Source: Triplophysa rosa (lineage: Eukaryota; Chordata; Actinopteri; Cypriniformes; Nemacheilidae). From it: DNA of 64,000 nucleotides. Below, in pieces: positions 62,430-64,000 of this stretch (its first letter is position 1; the number at the start of each line of letters is the position of its first letter). A model generated the notes under the pieces. That model was not told where the DNA came from. It saw only the letters and a list, made by a program, of their open reading frames with translations, and made no database searches. The stretch lies in the NCBI RefSeq assembly GCF_024868665.1, contig NC_079912.1, positions 13,456,948 through 13,520,947 on the forward strand, in the 5' to 3' direction. Position numbers and translations under genes: made by a program.

Positions 62430-64000
62430 CTGTAACACAGTAAGAAGGTGTGTTAAACTCAAAGATCATCAGGACCTAAATGTGACAAAGCGCATAGCGA
62501 AGAGGAGCCAGGCGGGACTCCAGTAGCAAAGCCGCTAAGACACTTAGCCACATTAAAAAGATGAAACATTTTAACGAGTATGTTGTGAATGTAGTTGACT
62601 GAACCCTTAATTCAAACGAGTTAGGATAAAATTTGAAATTTTTAAGCTACAAAGCTTTTAGATGCAGTTTTCTTCCTTTAATTTGAGGCCTTGTTAGTCT
62701 AACACAATAGTTTAACAGATTCTGCATGGTGCAGCATGCACTGTGCCCAACAAAGCAGCAAAGATTTTCCCTTGGTTCTGTTTTGGCAGGCGGTGTGTTA
62801 CTGCATCACAGAAGCTCAGCAGTCTTACCCGAGTTATTTGTTTCTCTAAAACACAGTTTCAGACAGTCTAGAAAGATGATGTCAAACCCACAATGCTTAT
62901 GCTTGTGTCTCTACTGGATTGAGTACGGAAGTCACAGGCTAAAGTCGAATGCAGCCATTACACCATTCATGCTATTGAGGGTCCTTGACAGATATTTATT
63001 CATACAAACTGTATTCAATCCACTTCTGTTGTATAAACAGGTCAATTTAAGAGTCACAGCAGTCATTCCCAAAGAAAATCCTCTCTGCCTGGAAAACTGT
63101 CAGAGATGAGTCTACAGCTCAAAGATAAATGAAAACTGTTACTGCAGCAATAGACGTTCATGCTCGAGGCCTATTAAAACCCTAACAGACTATAAGTCAA
63201 AGGATTTGCGCTATACTTGGCTTTCAACTTAGTTGCTGAGGTTAATCCTCAGAGTAGTTTAATGAGGTTCTGCTCAAGGCACCAGAAGATAAAACAGACA
63301 AGATACTTCTGAAGACACTTCGACTATTGACAACGCAAGGTTGTGCGCACTTCTTGAATAATAGAACACAGACACCATAGGGGCCCAGACCCTCGTAAAT
63401 TAGCGGGCACCTATGTTTCCACTGCGAGCTGAATATAAATGACATTGAGTGAGTATGAGGTAGAGGGAAATTTTTAATCATCTTTAATCATCTAGCCAAA
63501 CTCCATATGGCCTAATAATGGCCTAATAATAACAAAGTCCTCATTGTTTAGCATTGTGATTGCACCAGCAGGGCTCTGTGGATTATGAAGCAGAAAAAAA
63601 CTGGACAATTCCTATTTTTAATTAAAAACTACAGTGCTGAACAGCCTGACTGGATCGTGTCCAGTTACACTTATCAGAGGATTTAAAGCAGATGATAGGA
63701 AAGAAGGGCAAAAATATAGCTAAATGTCACTATTTAAATGAATAAAAACTTAACTTTTGTTTTAGAACAGACAACAATTTTGATTTGCCAGCATGCTTTG
63801 TTTAAGACACAACTTTCCTTTTAGATTTTAAAAAGTGGCACAAAAAGCCCCCCATAGTCTAAATCCCCTAAAACTTATCTTTGACCAACAAAATGGTTCG
63901 TTTTAAAGTATATAAAAATTCCACATTGACATATAAACAACATTAAAAATTCAATTTACAGTTTTCAGCTGTGGCAATCTGATCTGTAATATGACACAGC
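62430..64000. other. Part of oxsr1 intron 1
   Basis: The exon encoding the N terminus before GSGATAVV was searched for on the minus strand and not found, so it lies past the window edge. Nothing else is recognised here. Confidence 0.6.

Overview
The window is nuclear DNA from a teleost fish, most likely a cyprinid. The genes are split into many short exons with GT-AG introns, the DNA is AT-rich and repeat-dense, and many short DNA transposons of the types common in carp and zebrafish relatives are present. This is an inference from gene structure and repeat type; no species can be named.

Three protein-coding genes are supported, all rebuilt exon by exon with intact reading phase. (1) A Xin actin-binding repeat gene, xirp1-like, lies on the plus strand at about 13.0-25.8 kb. 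It has short N-terminal exons, one giant 4.16-kb Xin exon and two LIM-domain exons. (2) slc22a13-like, an organic anion transporter of the major facilitator family, lies on the minus strand at 26.4-30.5 kb. It has 10 coding exons and predicts 533 residues. (3) oxsr1, the OSR1 Ste20-family kinase of the WNK pathway, lies on the minus strand from 33.9 kb to beyond the right edge. Seventeen coding exons are visible; the first coding exon is outside the window. Human XIRP1, SLC22A13 and OXSR1 all lie on 3p22, so the block looks like conserved synteny. The kinase sequence fits OXSR1 better than STK39, which supports the xirp1 rather than xirp2 assignment.

Layout: 1-12.9 kb holds no supported gene. 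It contains diverged repeats, a relic Tc1/mariner transposase piece, a 225-bp inverted-repeat element with a 10-bp target duplication, two CTCF-like motifs and simple repeats. From 13.0 to 25.8 kb is xirp1. It meets slc22a13 tail to tail, and their 3' ends probably overlap near 26.1-26.2 kb. slc22a13 and oxsr1 are head to tail on the minus strand, separated by about 3.4 kb that includes the oxsr1 3' UTR. The large oxsr1 introns (about 8 kb and 7 kb in the 5' half) hold many transposon copies.

Function: xirp1 products act at muscle actin junctions, oxsr1 controls cation-chloride cotransporters, and slc22a13 moves organic anions across the plasma membrane. They are neighbours, not an operon, and no joint function is implied. 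The most notable observations are: the xirp1 exon phases allow a LIM-containing short form that skips the Xin exon; the Xin repeats are strongly reduced; several distinct transposon families share TTAA target duplications, one carrying four tandem units of about 185 bp; and an oxsr1 splice acceptor has a TC microsatellite as its polypyrimidine tract.
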